A DNA stretch of 46,530 bases, from assembly GCA_041690035.1 (NCBI GenBank), contig JBDNFC010000026.1, positions 1 to 46,530 on the forward strand. Direction: 5' to 3'. Shown in pieces: positions 33,396-42,199 of this stretch. Numbering within the stretch: the stretch's first letter is position 1; each line of letters starts with the position of its first letter. Origin of the DNA: CALSPH01 sp041690035. Lineage in GTDB: Bacteria; Bacteroidota; Bacteroidia; NS11-12g; UBA955. Below the pieces are notes generated by a model. The model was given only the letters and a program-made list of their open reading frames with translations. It did not search any database and was not told the DNA's origin. A program made the position numbers and the translations under genes.

Positions 33396-34979
33396 TTATT
33401 GGGTAGCATCAATTACAATGTTACCAGATAATAAATCATTCTTTTTTCCTGGACCAGAAACCCTAATATTACCTACAATCACCTTATCTCCAGGAACAAT
33501 TGATTTCATACCTCCTCCTGGTATAATACCGCCTGGACATTTTTGAAATTCTGGTGGCTTATTTCGATGCATTACCATAATCTCACAAGAGTTTACTATA
33601 TATTTTACTCCATCAAAAGGAAAGTTATCTAACACAACCACCACTTGACCTTGAAAGCGCAAAGATCCTGCTGAAGCTTCACCACTTGTTTGAGTACCCA
33701 ATTTAGGAGTAGGATCAGGCACACGTTTTATTCTAAATTTGGTGCTGCCCATAGGCCTAGAAGAACCATCTCCAATTTTTGCAGTTACAGAAACAATTGC
33801 TTCTTTATTTCCTGCACTCACTGTCGCTTCATATTTACCTGCACCCTTAGAAATCATGCTTCCGCCAGACATAACCGCTGTAACATTGCCAGGTGCAACA
33901 CCAGGCACAGATACCGCAATTGGGTTTTGCAGACCAATGTACAAAACATTCATAGCTTCTGCTGCAATAGTTGCTGCAGGCAAGAATGAAGTCCACTCTT
34001 GGGCAAAAGGATATGTTTTATCTCCCAATACAATTGTGCCGGCAACCCTATTTTGACTTGCACCACTTGCACCTGCCTTATATTTTCCTACTCCACCAGT
34101 CACAGCTAAGTTAGAACCGTTTACAGTAATTTGATAATTGGCAGTAGATGATGCAGCTACTAATAAGATATCAGCCTCGTAGGTAGAACCGCTCATGATA
34201 TAACTAGATGGTGCATTAACCATGGCCACCATTCTATCAATTTTTATGTCATCAGCATTAATAGATTGTTGTAATTTACCTACCACGGCATTACCCATAT
34301 TAATGGCTTCGTTTTTTAGACGAGAAATATTAGTTACTGCACCTGCAAGTGGAGTTTCAACAAAAACAGTTACCTCCCAAGGTTTCGATTTTCCATCCAT
34401 ATCTTTATAATCGCTAATTTTTAAATCTGGTGAAGAATTAATTTCATCATAAAAAGAAGCTGGTATTTTAAATGAAGTATCTCCAGGAGTTGCTTTTAGC
34501 AGTGCGGCTAATTTTATCCTAGTTTGCTCTATTTTCTGACGTAATTTAATACCGTTACCTAAGCCTCTACTTTCTGATGAAAAATAATTCGCATGTTTTT
34601 CAGTATCATCTGGCTTTGCCAATTCTGGAATACCTAATCCCATTTCGTCTTTCTCTACTCTTCCCCCACCTAAAGTCACAATTGCAGCACTTTGCTCATC
34701 CAAATATTTAGTTAATTCATCCACTAATTTCCGCGCTTCAACTGCTCTAATTGCATACGGTTTTGCCTTTTCTCCTTGTTTAGCTACCTCTGCTTCTATG
34801 CCGTTAATGGAAGCTTGCATTTTTGCGTTCAAACTTTTACCTGTTTGTGTAAAAGACACATCCATTAAGTGGAAAGCCTTTAATATCTCTTTTGATACAT
34901 TCATCGCTAGCAGCGCAATTAACACAAGATACATCATGTTAATCATTTTCTGACGTGGTGATAATTTTCCTCCTGACAT
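33396..34979 (-). CDS. gldM: GldM, type IX secretion motor component
   Basis: 527 residues, the usual length. The N-terminus SGGKLSPRQKMINMMYLVL and then ALLAMNVS contains the single inner-membrane helix (about 12-30) that packs against GldL. The long periplasmic part holds a helical domain (about 35-220) followed by three beta-rich domains; KFRIKRVPDPTPKLG is a recognisable late segment. GldM transmits proton-motive-force-driven motion from GldL across the periplasm to the GldK/GldN ring. The gene order K-L-M-N is conserved here, with 30 bases to gldL and 26 to gldN. Confidence 0.95.
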   Translation of the reverse strand: MSGGKLSPRQKMINMMYLVLIALLAMNVSKEILKAFHLMDVSFTQTGKSLNAKMQASINGIEAEVAKQGEKAKPYAIRAVEARKLVDELTKYLDEQSAAIVTLGGGRVEKDEMGLGIPELAKPDDTEKHANYFSSESRGLGNGIKLRQKIEQTRIKLAALLKATPGDTSFKIPASFYDEINSSPDLKISDYKDMDGKSKPWEVTVFVETPLAGAVTNISRLKNEAINMGNAVVGKLQQSINADDIKIDRMVAMVNAPSSYIMSGSTYEADILLVAASSTANYQITVNGSNLAVTGGVGKYKAGASGASQNRVAGTIVLGDKTYPFAQEWTSFLPAATIAAEAMNVLYIGLQNPIAVSVPGVAPGNVTAVMSGGSMISKGAGKYEATVSAGNKEAIVSVTAKIGDGSSRPMGSTKFRIKRVPDPTPKLGTQTSGEASAGSLRFQGQVVVVLDNFPFDGVKYIVNSCEIMVMHRNKPPEFQKCPGGIIPGGGMKSIVPGDKVIVGNIRVSGPGKKNDLLSGNIVIDATQ

Positions 34980-35009
34980 TGTTTATTTACTTAATTTTTA
35001 GATTTATTA

Positions 35010-35825
35010 TTAGTTTTTTGCTGCACCCATTGCTGAAAGCATTCCGCCATAAATAGAGTTTAAACTTGTTAAGTTTCTATTCAATTTGCTCATTTCCTCT
35101 TTAAAAGACAATGTAGTTCCCTCGGTTTCAGACAAATTAGATAAAATATTGTTTAATCCACCACTAAAGTTATTTAATGAAGAATTTACAGATGTGCTTG
35201 AATCAGAAATTTCCGCCATTGTTTTAGATGCTTTTTGAACATTACTTGCGTATTCAATTGTAGCTCCCTCAGTTTCAGACAAATTGGTTAAAATATTGGT
35301 TAATCCACCATTAAAGTTATTTAATGAAGAATTTACAGATGTGCTTGAATCAGAAATTTCTGCCATTGTTTTAGATGCTTTTTGAACATTACTTGTATAT
35401 TCATTTGTAGCCACAGTAGCATTGGTCAATTGAGACATTTCGCTTACATTGGTGCTAAGTGATTTTAATCCTGTACCTAAGCTAAAAATTAAATCAGACC
35501 CAATGTTATTGCTTTCTAAAAGTGCGTCTAATTGCTGACTCACAGAACCATCACTAGATTTTGAAAGCGCTTTTGGTCTATCACTTTCCATACCTGCAAG
35601 CTCTGGGTACACTAAGCTCCAATCTGGATCCATGTGCACAGGCTCAAATGCTGAGATGATAAAAATACCTGCCTCTGTAAATAGACCTACCATTAGCATT
35701 CCATTAGCTCCTGGCCAGTGTAAAATTTTAAAAAGGGCCCCCACGATTACTACCGCTGCTCCAATACCGTAGATGAAATTCATAATGGTTTTCCACCTCT
35801 TTGTTTCAAAAAAACTTTTGCTCAT
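35010..35825 (-). CDS. gldL: GldL, type IX secretion motor component, with an internal tandem duplication
   Basis: 271 residues. Two membrane helices at about 14-35 (NFIYGIGAAVVIVGALFKIL) and 41-60 (GMLMVGLFTEAGIFIISAFEP) are the proton-powered rotor part; HWPG between them is a GldL hallmark. The cytoplasmic region is helical. It contains two adjacent 49-residue copies, each with NVQKASKTMAEISDSS and then TSVNSSLNNF, which makes the coiled-coil part longer by one unit. With GldM it forms the T9SS motor. A glutamate in the second helix (EAGIF) fits the proposed proton-path residue. It lies 44 bases after gldK. Confidence 0.93.
   Translation of the reverse strand: MSKSFFETKRWKTIMNFIYGIGAAVVIVGALFKILHWPGANGMLMVGLFTEAGIFIISAFEPVHMDPDWSLVYPELAGMESDRPKALSKSSDGSVSQQLDALLESNNIGSDLIFSLGTGLKSLSTNVSEMSQLTNATVATNEYTSNVQKASKTMAEISDSSTSVNSSLNNFNGGLTNILTNLSETEGATIEYASNVQKASKTMAEISDSSTSVNSSLNNFSGGLNNILSNLSETEGTTLSFKEEMSKLNRNLTSLNSIYGGMLSAMGAAKN
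35112..35405 (-). repeat. Tandem 147-base direct repeat inside gldL
   Basis: Two in-frame copies, 35112-35258 and 35259-35405, each 49 codons, differ at only a few per cent to about a tenth of positions. The central portion is almost identical in both. The period is a multiple of seven residues, so the duplication preserves heptad phase of the coiled coil. Confidence 0.9.
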
Positions 35826-35869
35826 ACTGTTTGATTTTTAATTGTTATATATTTATTTATTTGTGTTTT

Positions 35870-37228
35870 CTATTTTTTATCTTTGTTAGACCTACCAATA
35901 TAAGATTGAATAGTTCTGAATCCAACAAAGCATTTGCTAGTATCTTGGAACTCATAAGTCCTTGTACCGCATTCGATAAAGTGGGCTATATCTTTCCAAG
36001 ATCCACCTCTAATAACTTTTCTTTTAAAAGTGATTGGAGATTTTTCTTGCGTGAACGAACTTTGATTCCAAACGTCTTCTTGACGGTTAAATTCTGGTAC
36101 TGAAGTTTCGTAAGCTGGGTTTAAATCATGTCCGAAACTTGCAAACGCTTCAGCATAGGTAGTCGCTGTCCATTCTGCCACATTACCTGCCATGTTATAC
36201 AATCCGTAATCGTTTGGAAAATATGCATCTGCTCTTACAGGATAAACACCTCCATCGGCTCCATAATTACCTCTCAATGGTTTAAAATTTGCTAACATAC
36301 ATCCTTTACTATTTCTAGTATAAGGGCCACCCCAAGGGAAGATATTCGCATCTCTTCCTCCACGCGCTGCATACTCCCACTCATACTCATGTGGAAGTCT
36401 AAAATTTTCTGTCGGAGGTGCATCTAAAGATTTCCAATAAAGATCTTTGTATCTTGATCTCCAATTACAAAATGCTTTTGCTTGATGCCAGTTTATTCCT
36501 ACTACAGGATAATCATCATATTTAACGTGGCTGAAATAGTGTCTTGTCATTGGCTCATTATAAGAGTAAGTAAAATCTCGCACAAATGCCAATGTATCAG
36601 GGTAAACTAAAGTTTTTTCTTTCTTAATAAATCTTTTTCTGTTTAAGGGATTATATTTATCTCTATCATTGGTAGCTGCATCCTTAAAATCAATCCACAT
36701 ATAATTATAGAACAACTTACGTGTATCTATTTGTTTTTCACCATAAAAACGTTCGTCCTCCGCATAATACATATCTTCTAACTCTTCTTTCATTTCAACC
36801 CAATCTATATCTTCATCATAATTGATATACCTGTTGCCGTCTTCATCTTCGTTAAACAGTTTTTCATCATCTACCATGTATCTGGCTATAGAATCTATAA
36901 CCCAATATACAAACTGTCGGTATTCATTGTTGGTTATTTCGGTTTCATCCATCCAAAAAGAAGTGATAGTAACTTGTTTGTTTGGCATCAAGAAACTGCT
37001 AAATACATCTTTTTCGCTGCCACCTGTGTGAATGGTTCCAGAAGGAATATAAACCATTCCGATTGGTGCTGGGTGAAACCAAAGCTCTCTGCCACCCACT
37101 CCAGTAAGTTCTCCCCTATCAGAAGCTTTGCAACCTGCTAAGGTAAATACGCCAATTAAAACACCTGTTTTTACAGCAGAGTTTAGGTTTGTCGCTTGGT
37201 TAAATACATATTTTACTAGTCTTTTCAT
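35870..37228 (-). CDS. gldK: GldK, type IX secretion lipoprotein
   Basis: 452 residues. The lipobox FTLAGC gives a lipidated Cys33. The mature part is an FGE/sulfatase-modifying-factor fold: MVYIPSGTIHTGGSEKDVF, DETEITNNEYRQF, FRLPHEYEWEYAARGG, NVAEWTATTY, VIRGGSWKD and VGFRTIQSYIG. GldK (PorK) is the outer-membrane lipoprotein that forms the large T9SS ring with GldN; the FGE fold is structural and is not thought to be catalytic. It is the first gene of the operon and has a complete promoter. The downstream genes gldL, gldM and gldN follow in the standard order. Confidence 0.95.
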   Translation of the reverse strand: MKRLVKYVFNQATNLNSAVKTGVLIGVFTLAGCKASDRGELTGVGGRELWFHPAPIGMVYIPSGTIHTGGSEKDVFSSFLMPNKQVTITSFWMDETEITNNEYRQFVYWVIDSIARYMVDDEKLFNEDEDGNRYINYDEDIDWVEMKEELEDMYYAEDERFYGEKQIDTRKLFYNYMWIDFKDAATNDRDKYNPLNRKRFIKKEKTLVYPDTLAFVRDFTYSYNEPMTRHYFSHVKYDDYPVVGINWHQAKAFCNWRSRYKDLYWKSLDAPPTENFRLPHEYEWEYAARGGRDANIFPWGGPYTRNSKGCMLANFKPLRGNYGADGGVYPVRADAYFPNDYGLYNMAGNVAEWTATTYAEAFASFGHDLNPAYETSVPEFNRQEDVWNQSSFTQEKSPITFKRKVIRGGSWKDIAHFIECGTRTYEFQDTSKCFVGFRTIQSYIGRSNKDKK

Positions 37229-37264
37229 TGTTATTTTACTTCAATTTTTTTTACGCTGAACGTG

Positions 37265-37296
37265 CAAAAGTAATACTTTTTTGCAATTCAACGCAA
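37265..37296 (-). promoter_or_regulatory. Full -33/-7 promoter of gldKLMN
   Basis: On the minus strand, TTG (37296-37294), 21 bases, then TACTTTTG (37272-37265), 36 bases ahead of the gldK ATG. It separates the operon from the upstream porP-like gene, which has its own element. Confidence 0.65.
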
Positions 37297-37359
37297 TTTT
37301 TTTGTTTTGTTTTATTAAAACGTTAAATGTTTTAAATTATTGTATAAGATTAAAAAAAA

Positions 37360-38433
37360 TTATTCTTGTTCGGGTGATTTACCAAGATGGAAAGGGTCAT
37401 CTAATCTAATAACTGGCCTTTCTTTTATTTGTAATTCAAAACAATAGTTGAGCACAAACTCGTGTGTATTACTATTATTAAGTCTAAGTTGGGTGGCATT
37501 AAAATCAAATGAATAACCGATACGAAGCGCTGGATTAACATTGTAGCCTATTATAATGCTAGCAGATTCAAAAGTTCTAAACGAACTTCTAAGTGCAATA
37601 CCAGCGCTTATATTTTGCCTATATCTTGCAAATGCAGCAAGGTTTATATCAGGATTGGCAAAAAAACCTGATGCCTGACTGGCTTTTACCATTAAAAATG
37701 GCAACAACTCTATATCTCCATTTAATTGAAACTCTGCACCTGCATTTAAGTAATGATGCACACCTTGCTGATCGTTTAATACTCCTTGATAACTAAATTT
37801 CGGCCTATTGATGTTTTGAATTGAATAACCTAAAGACAAATTACGAAATCCAGAGTTTTGATACCAAGCACCTAAGCCAATAGTAGGTTTCATACTAGAT
37901 GTACCATTAGTGATAGTTGAGATAAGCGGATCACCGGGATCTTTTGGTAAAAACCCCGCAAAATCTAGTACCCGTTGCATTGCGCCAACATTTAATCCTA
38001 AACCAATAGTTTGATTCATGTCTAACTCTTTTCTAATACCAGCATCTAATTTAAACACCGTACTGGTAAAATAACCTACCCTGTCAGTAAAGAAAGAAGC
38101 TCCTAAACCTCCTTGAAACTTTTTTGGTTTTTGGTTTGGGGTAATGGCAAAAGGAAGAGGTGCACCATAAGAAAAAGTTGCAGTCCGTGAACCTCTTTTT
38201 CCATAAATTTCAGTATTGCCATTGGCTGCTGTATTTAGGGTGTAAGTTTGATCATTAAAATTTCCGTATTGAGAACGCACTAATAAATTAACGCAATGAT
38301 TTCCTGTAAATCCAACAGTGGCAGGATTATACAGTTGTTTATTAAACATAAACTGTGTGTATTGCGGATCTTGTTGCGCTTGAATGCTTAAGCCAAAAGC
38401 AAAGAGTCCTGAATAGAGTAAAAGTTTTTTCAT
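37360..38433 (-). CDS. porP: PorP/SprF family type IX secretion outer membrane protein
   Basis: 357 residues. Signal peptide MKKLLLYSGLFAFGLSIQAQ, then the hallmark QQDPQYTQFMFNKQLYNPA at the mature N-terminus. Many amphipathic strands follow, including GGLGASFFTDRVGYF, TIGLGAWYQNSGFRNLSLGY and LRIGYSFDFNATQL. PorP/SprF proteins are outer membrane barrels that attach PorE or SprB-type partners. In Bacteroidota one copy typically precedes gldK, as here, 131 bases upstream. SprF paralogues are common, so porP and sprF cannot be told apart by sequence alone. Confidence 0.9.
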   Translation of the reverse strand: MKKLLLYSGLFAFGLSIQAQQDPQYTQFMFNKQLYNPATVGFTGNHCVNLLVRSQYGNFNDQTYTLNTAANGNTEIYGKRGSRTATFSYGAPLPFAITPNQKPKKFQGGLGASFFTDRVGYFTSTVFKLDAGIRKELDMNQTIGLGLNVGAMQRVLDFAGFLPKDPGDPLISTITNGTSSMKPTIGLGAWYQNSGFRNLSLGYSIQNINRPKFSYQGVLNDQQGVHHYLNAGAEFQLNGDIELLPFLMVKASQASGFFANPDINLAAFARYRQNISAGIALRSSFRTFESASIIIGYNVNPALRIGYSFDFNATQLRLNNSNTHEFVLNYCFELQIKERPVIRLDDPFHLGKSPEQE

Positions 38434-38442
38434 TTCTGTTTA

Positions 38443-38450
38443 CAAATGTA
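38443..38450 (-). promoter_or_regulatory. TAnnTTTG promoter element of the porP-like gene
   Basis: TACATTTG on the minus strand ends nine bases before the ATG at 38433. No TTG is seen at 19-21 bases upstream. Confidence 0.5.
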
Positions 38451-38564
38451 TTACAAAATTCTTAATTTGTAAATTTTTGGTAATTTTTTTTATTTTTTAT
38501 CGAAAAAGCCTATAGAAATTGAAGAACAAGCCCCTTAACGCCTATAAAAAAATTTATGAAAAGG

Positions 38565-39305
38565 CTATTTTTTTTGTGCCCTAATAATCAAATTAGGAGT
38601 TAAAATGATGTGTTTGGCAGATCTGCCTGTGCTAAATAGCAATATTCTTATCTTTTTTGAAATAAAAAACCAAAACAACTTTCTGATTGAGTTTTTTAAA
38701 TAACCTTTTACATACATATAGGAAGGAAATACTTCTACATTTTTAAAGTCAAGGGAAAGCATTAACTGCTCAGCCGCATTTTTATTAATAAAATTTTCAT
38801 GTGTAAAATCGCCCATTGCAAAAACATTGGCCATAGGTGCGTCCATATTGGGGGTTCTAAATATTGCCATTCCTCCTTTTCGCAGTGCATTTCTTATCAA
38901 TTCAATTAATCGCACTAATTCGTCCTTAGTAAAATGTTCTATGATATCCATTCCACTAATCACATCAAAACATGCGTTTTTACCGGCTAAAAATTCAAAA
39001 ATATCTGCCTTTTCTACTTCAAATACACCCAATTTATTTGCAATTTCTACTTGTTGATTGCTAATATCTATGCCTTTTAAATTTTTATAGCCCAATTTTT
39101 TACAACAAGCTAATAAAGAGCCTATACCGCTGCCAAGGTCTAAAATCTCTAATTCTTTATTCTTTGCAGGCAAATAAGGTATAATTTCTTTTAGAAATTG
39201 AAATTGCTCATTATCAAATTTTTCATTAATGTTATGCGTGTAATCACGGCCACTTTGGCGATTAAAATATTCTTGATAGAAAAAACTTCGGTATTGGACG
39301 GACAT
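38565..39305 (-). CDS. SAM-dependent class I methyltransferase
   Basis: 246 residues. Motif I is LEILDLGSGIGSLL, then LKGIDIS (acidic residue binding ribose), KADIFEFL, and FDVISGMDIIEHF with the following LRKGGMAIFRTPN of small-molecule methyltransferases. The substrate is not predictable; similar proteins act on quinones, sugars or lipids. A promoter element lies in the 49-base gap shared with the divergent rnhB gene. It is not in an obvious operon. Confidence 0.83.
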   Translation of the reverse strand: MSVQYRSFFYQEYFNRQSGRDYTHNINEKFDNEQFQFLKEIIPYLPAKNKELEILDLGSGIGSLLACCKKLGYKNLKGIDISNQQVEIANKLGVFEVEKADIFEFLAGKNACFDVISGMDIIEHFTKDELVRLIELIRNALRKGGMAIFRTPNMDAPMANVFAMGDFTHENFINKNAAEQLMLSLDFKNVEVFPSYMYVKGYLKNSIRKLFWFFISKKIRILLFSTGRSAKHIILTPNLIIRAQKK

Positions 39306-39322
39306 TTATAAAATTAAGTTTA

Positions 39323-39330
39323 CAAAAATA
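39323..39330 (-). promoter_or_regulatory. TAnnTTTG promoter element of the methyltransferase gene
   Basis: TATTTTTG on the minus strand, 17 bases before the ATG at 39305. The nearest upstream TTG is only 13 bases away, so the -33 half is not supported. Confidence 0.5.
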
Positions 39331-39354
39331 AGTGTTTATTTGTCAAACTTTTCA

Positions 39355-39927
39355 ATGAATTTAGAATTTAATTATCAAAACTTTAAAAATGTAGCAGGAT
39401 GCGATGAAGCAGGCAGAGGTTGCCTTGCAGGACCTGTGGTAGCAGCTGCAGTAATACTAGGCAAACCAATTGCTGAATTAAATGATTCAAAAAAATTGCG
39501 TGAAATTGACAGAAACAGGCTTTCAAAAATTATAAAAGAAACCGCAATTGCATACAGCATAGCTTTTGTAGACGAAAAAAGAATTGATGAAATAAATATA
39601 TTAAATGCTTCGATAGAGGCAATGCACCTGGCCTTAAATTGCATTTCGGCTTCAATAGATATAATATTAATAGATGGCAACAGATTTAAACCCTACAAAA
39701 ATATTGCAAGCGAAACTATTATTAAGGGTGATCAAAAATACCAATGCATAGCAGCAGCATCTATCTTAGCAAAAACTGCAAGAGATGAATGGATGAGAAA
39801 AGCAGCATTGATTTTTCCGAACTATGGATGGACACATAATTTTGGTTATCCAACAAAATATCACCGTGCAGCTATTGCAGGATTAGGCGCTTGTGAATTG
39901 CATAGAAAAAGTTTCAAATTGCTGTAA
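39355..39927 (+). CDS. rnhB: Ribonuclease HII
   Basis: 190 residues from ATG 39355; an upstream TTG at 39340 adds five residues and is less likely. GCDEAGRG (15-22) contains the first catalytic Asp17 and Glu18. Later acidic positions lie in ILIDGN and KTARDEWM, completing the four-residue metal site. It cleaves RNA-DNA hybrids and misincorporated ribonucleotides in the cytosol. The length and motif order are normal for the family. It is divergent from the methyltransferase and followed by a long gap. Confidence 0.94.
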   Translation: MNLEFNYQNFKNVAGCDEAGRGCLAGPVVAAAVILGKPIAELNDSKKLREIDRNRLSKIIKETAIAYSIAFVDEKRIDEINILNASIEAMHLALNCISASIDIILIDGNRFKPYKNIASETIIKGDQKYQCIAAASILAKTARDEWMRKAALIFPNYGWTHNFGYPTKYHRAAIAGLGACELHRKSFKLL

Positions 39928-40146
39928 ATGTTATTTTTAGCATTATCTTATTAGGTGCAGCGTTTAACCTAGATGAGGCATTAGAGATTCTAGTTAAGTC
40001 CATAACTAATTTAAACGCAAGCGCATTCTCTATTTTCATTGATAAAATAGAACTACAGTTCTAGCGAATTACAATCTTGCAAGCCCAATTGACTTTATTG
40101 CATTTTTGACTCACATTGAAAATGCTGATGCGTAATCTAGGTTTAA
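39928..40146. other. Unassigned stretch after rnhB
   Basis: No complete gene is visible. One plus-strand frame without a usable start reads ILLGAAFNLDEALEILVKSI and on to a TAG near 40064. A second frame continues with NYNLASPIDFIAFLTHIENA before a stop near 40133. The two have protein-like composition but match nothing I know. They may be the remains of a decayed gene or chance. Confidence 0.3.
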
Positions 40147-40266
40147 ATGAAAATATTGAAGCTCGGTATCAAAAAAAATGGAAAATATAGTCGTCAAATT
40201 ATGCTAAGTATTGGCAAACAATTTGTGACAAGTTTTGTTTTTTTAGGTAATCAAGAAACAAAATGA
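40147..40266 (+). CDS. Possible 39-residue basic ORF overlapping the crtZ start
   Basis: ATG at 40147 to TGA at 40264-40266, overlapping the crtZ ATG by four bases (ATGA), as in coupled genes. The peptide begins MKILKLGIKKNGKYSRQIML and ends FLGNQETK. It is basic and not recognisable. Overlap position is suggestive but the frame could be fortuitous. Confidence 0.25.
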   Translation: MKILKLGIKKNGKYSRQIMLSIGKQFVTSFVFLGNQETK

Positions 40267-40718
40267 ATTACTTAACTAATGTATTATTAATAGTTTTTGC
40301 TTTTTTCTTTATGGAAGGGGTAGCATGGTTTACTCATAAATATATTATGCATGGCGTATTGTGGTCGTGGCACAAATCTCATCATGAACAAAGGCATGGA
40401 ATATTTGAATTAAACGATTTATTTGCTGTAGTTTTTGGAAGTATAGGGGCTGCATTAATAATATATGGATCTTTAAATTTTGATTTTCGTTTTTTTCTAG
40501 GTTTAGGAATTTCATTTTATGGCATCGCCTACTTTTTAGTTCATGATATTTTTGTGCATCAGCGCTTAAAGATGTTTAAAAATACTAATTCTATTTACTT
40601 TAAAGCAATGCGGTTTGCACATAAAATACACCATAAAACAAGCACAAAAGATGGTGCAGAAGCATTTGGTTTCTTATTTGTTCCCAAGCGATATATTAAA
40701 AAATATCAAAAAGATTAA
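40263..40718 (+). CDS. crtZ: CrtZ-type beta-carotene hydroxylase
   Basis: 151 residues with about four membrane segments. The diiron histidine clusters of the fatty acid hydroxylase/carotene hydroxylase superfamily are intact: His25-x4-His30 (HKYIMH), His37-x2-His40-His41 (HKSHH), His94 and His99 (HDIFVH), His120-x2-His123-His124 (HKIHH). The short length and these spacings match CrtZ, which adds hydroxyl groups at C3 of carotene rings to give zeaxanthin. It lies immediately before crtI with no gap (TAAATG), supporting a carotenoid role over fatty acid hydroxylation. Confidence 0.9.
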   Translation: MNYLTNVLLIVFAFFFMEGVAWFTHKYIMHGVLWSWHKSHHEQRHGIFELNDLFAVVFGSIGAALIIYGSLNFDFRFFLGLGISFYGIAYFLVHDIFVHQRLKMFKNTNSIYFKAMRFAHKIHHKTSTKDGAEAFGFLFVPKRYIKKYQKD

Positions 40719-42191
40719 ATGCCAAAAAAGATTATTGTAGTAGGTGCAGGTTTTGCGGGATTGACGGCAGCTGCCCATTTGGCGAAGAAAGGTTATGAGG
40801 TAACGGTAATCGAAAAAAATACTCAGCCAGGCGGTAGATGCAGAACTTGGGAAAAAGATGGCTACAATTTTGATATGGGCCCAAGTTGGTATTGGATGCC
40901 CGAAGTTTTTGAGCAATTTTATAACCACTTTGGCTTTACTACCAAAGATTTTTATGAATTAAAAAGATTAGATCCGGCATATTGTGTGTTTTTTGACAAT
41001 AATGAATCTGTATCAATCCCTGCTTCTCAGCAAGAATTATTTGAATGTTTTGAAAACATAGAACCTGGCAGTGCTGCAAAACTTAAAGCATTTTTAGCAG
41101 ATGCTTCATATAAATATGAAACTGCGATGAAAGATTATGTAACAAGAATATCTGATAGTATATTTGACTTTATTGATTTAAAAATTTTAATAAGTTCATT
41201 TAAACTCAACTTGTTCAGCTCTATACAAAAAGAAATTAGAAGCAAATTTAAAAATCCTAAATTGGTTTCAATTTTAGAATTTCCGGTATTATTTTTGGGT
41301 GCAACACCTGCAAAAACACCGGCATTATATGCCATGATGAATCATGCAGACCTAAATTTAGGCACTTGGTATCCACTTGGTGGGATGCATAAAATAGCGC
41401 AGGCTTTTGAAAAAATTGCGATTCATCTTGGGGTACAGATAAAATATGAAGAAGAGGTTATAAAAATTTCTGGGAAGCAAAAAAATATTTCTACAGTAGT
41501 AACAGCAAATAATACTTATAAATGCGATGGAATAATACTTGCGGGAGATTATGCCCATTTAGAACAACAAGTATTAGATATTGAATTTAGAAAATATGAT
41601 GCCACGTATTGGGAAAACAGAAAAATGAGTCCTTCGAGCCTTTTATTCTACTTAGGTGTAAACAAAAAATTACCCAATCTATTGCACCACAATTTATTTT
41701 TCGATGCCCCTTTTGAGCAGCATGCTTGCGAGATATATGACCAGCCAAAATGGCCGAGCAATCCACTCTTTTACGCTTGTTTGAGCAGTAAAACAGATGA
41801 AAGTTGTGCTCCAAAAGACCATGAAAATCTATTTTTGCTTATGCCGATAGCAGCAGGGCTAAAAGATGATCCTGAAAGGTATGAAAATTACTTAAATTCT
41901 TTTTTGGACAGAATGGCTAATCGGGTAGGCTTTGATTTTAAAGAAAATATAGTTTTAAAGAGATCTTATTGTTTACAAGATTTTAAAAATGATTACCATA
42001 GCTTTAAAGGCAATGCATATGGGTTATCAAACACACTTTTGCAAACCGCTTTTTTAAAACCTAAAATGCGCAGTCCAAAAGCCAAAAACCTATTTTTTGC
42101 TGGTCAATTAACTGTTCCTGGTCCAGGAGTGCCACCAAGTATTATCAGCGGAAAAATGGCAGCAGATGCATTGGCAAAATCTATTTCTTAA
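40719..42191 (+). CDS. crtI: CrtI-type phytoene desaturase
   Basis: 490 residues. The dinucleotide-binding fingerprint GAGFAG (9-14) is followed by VTVIEKNTQPGGRCRTWE and DMGPSWYWMPEVFE, the N-terminal CrtI signature. The C-terminal GQLTVPGPGVPPSIISGKMAAD is the bacterial-type phytoene dehydrogenase signature. The enzyme introduces double bonds into phytoene to give lycopene or a related polyene, using FAD at the membrane. The start codon directly abuts the crtZ stop. Related desaturases acting on other carotenoids (CrtN, CrtD) cannot be excluded, but the context favours CrtI. Confidence 0.9.
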   Translation: MPKKIIVVGAGFAGLTAAAHLAKKGYEVTVIEKNTQPGGRCRTWEKDGYNFDMGPSWYWMPEVFEQFYNHFGFTTKDFYELKRLDPAYCVFFDNNESVSIPASQQELFECFENIEPGSAAKLKAFLADASYKYETAMKDYVTRISDSIFDFIDLKILISSFKLNLFSSIQKEIRSKFKNPKLVSILEFPVLFLGATPAKTPALYAMMNHADLNLGTWYPLGGMHKIAQAFEKIAIHLGVQIKYEEEVIKISGKQKNISTVVTANNTYKCDGIILAGDYAHLEQQVLDIEFRKYDATYWENRKMSPSSLLFYLGVNKKLPNLLHHNLFFDAPFEQHACEIYDQPKWPSNPLFYACLSSKTDESCAPKDHENLFLLMPIAAGLKDDPERYENYLNSFLDRMANRVGFDFKENIVLKRSYCLQDFKNDYHSFKGNAYGLSNTLLQTAFLKPKMRSPKAKNLFFAGQLTVPGPGVPPSIISGKMAADALAKSIS

Positions 42192-42199
42192 TAATACGA

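Noticed and set aside
33690..34056. Plus-strand frames within gldM
   Set aside because: Overlap a clear gldM; composition is that of antisense reading and no family features are seen.
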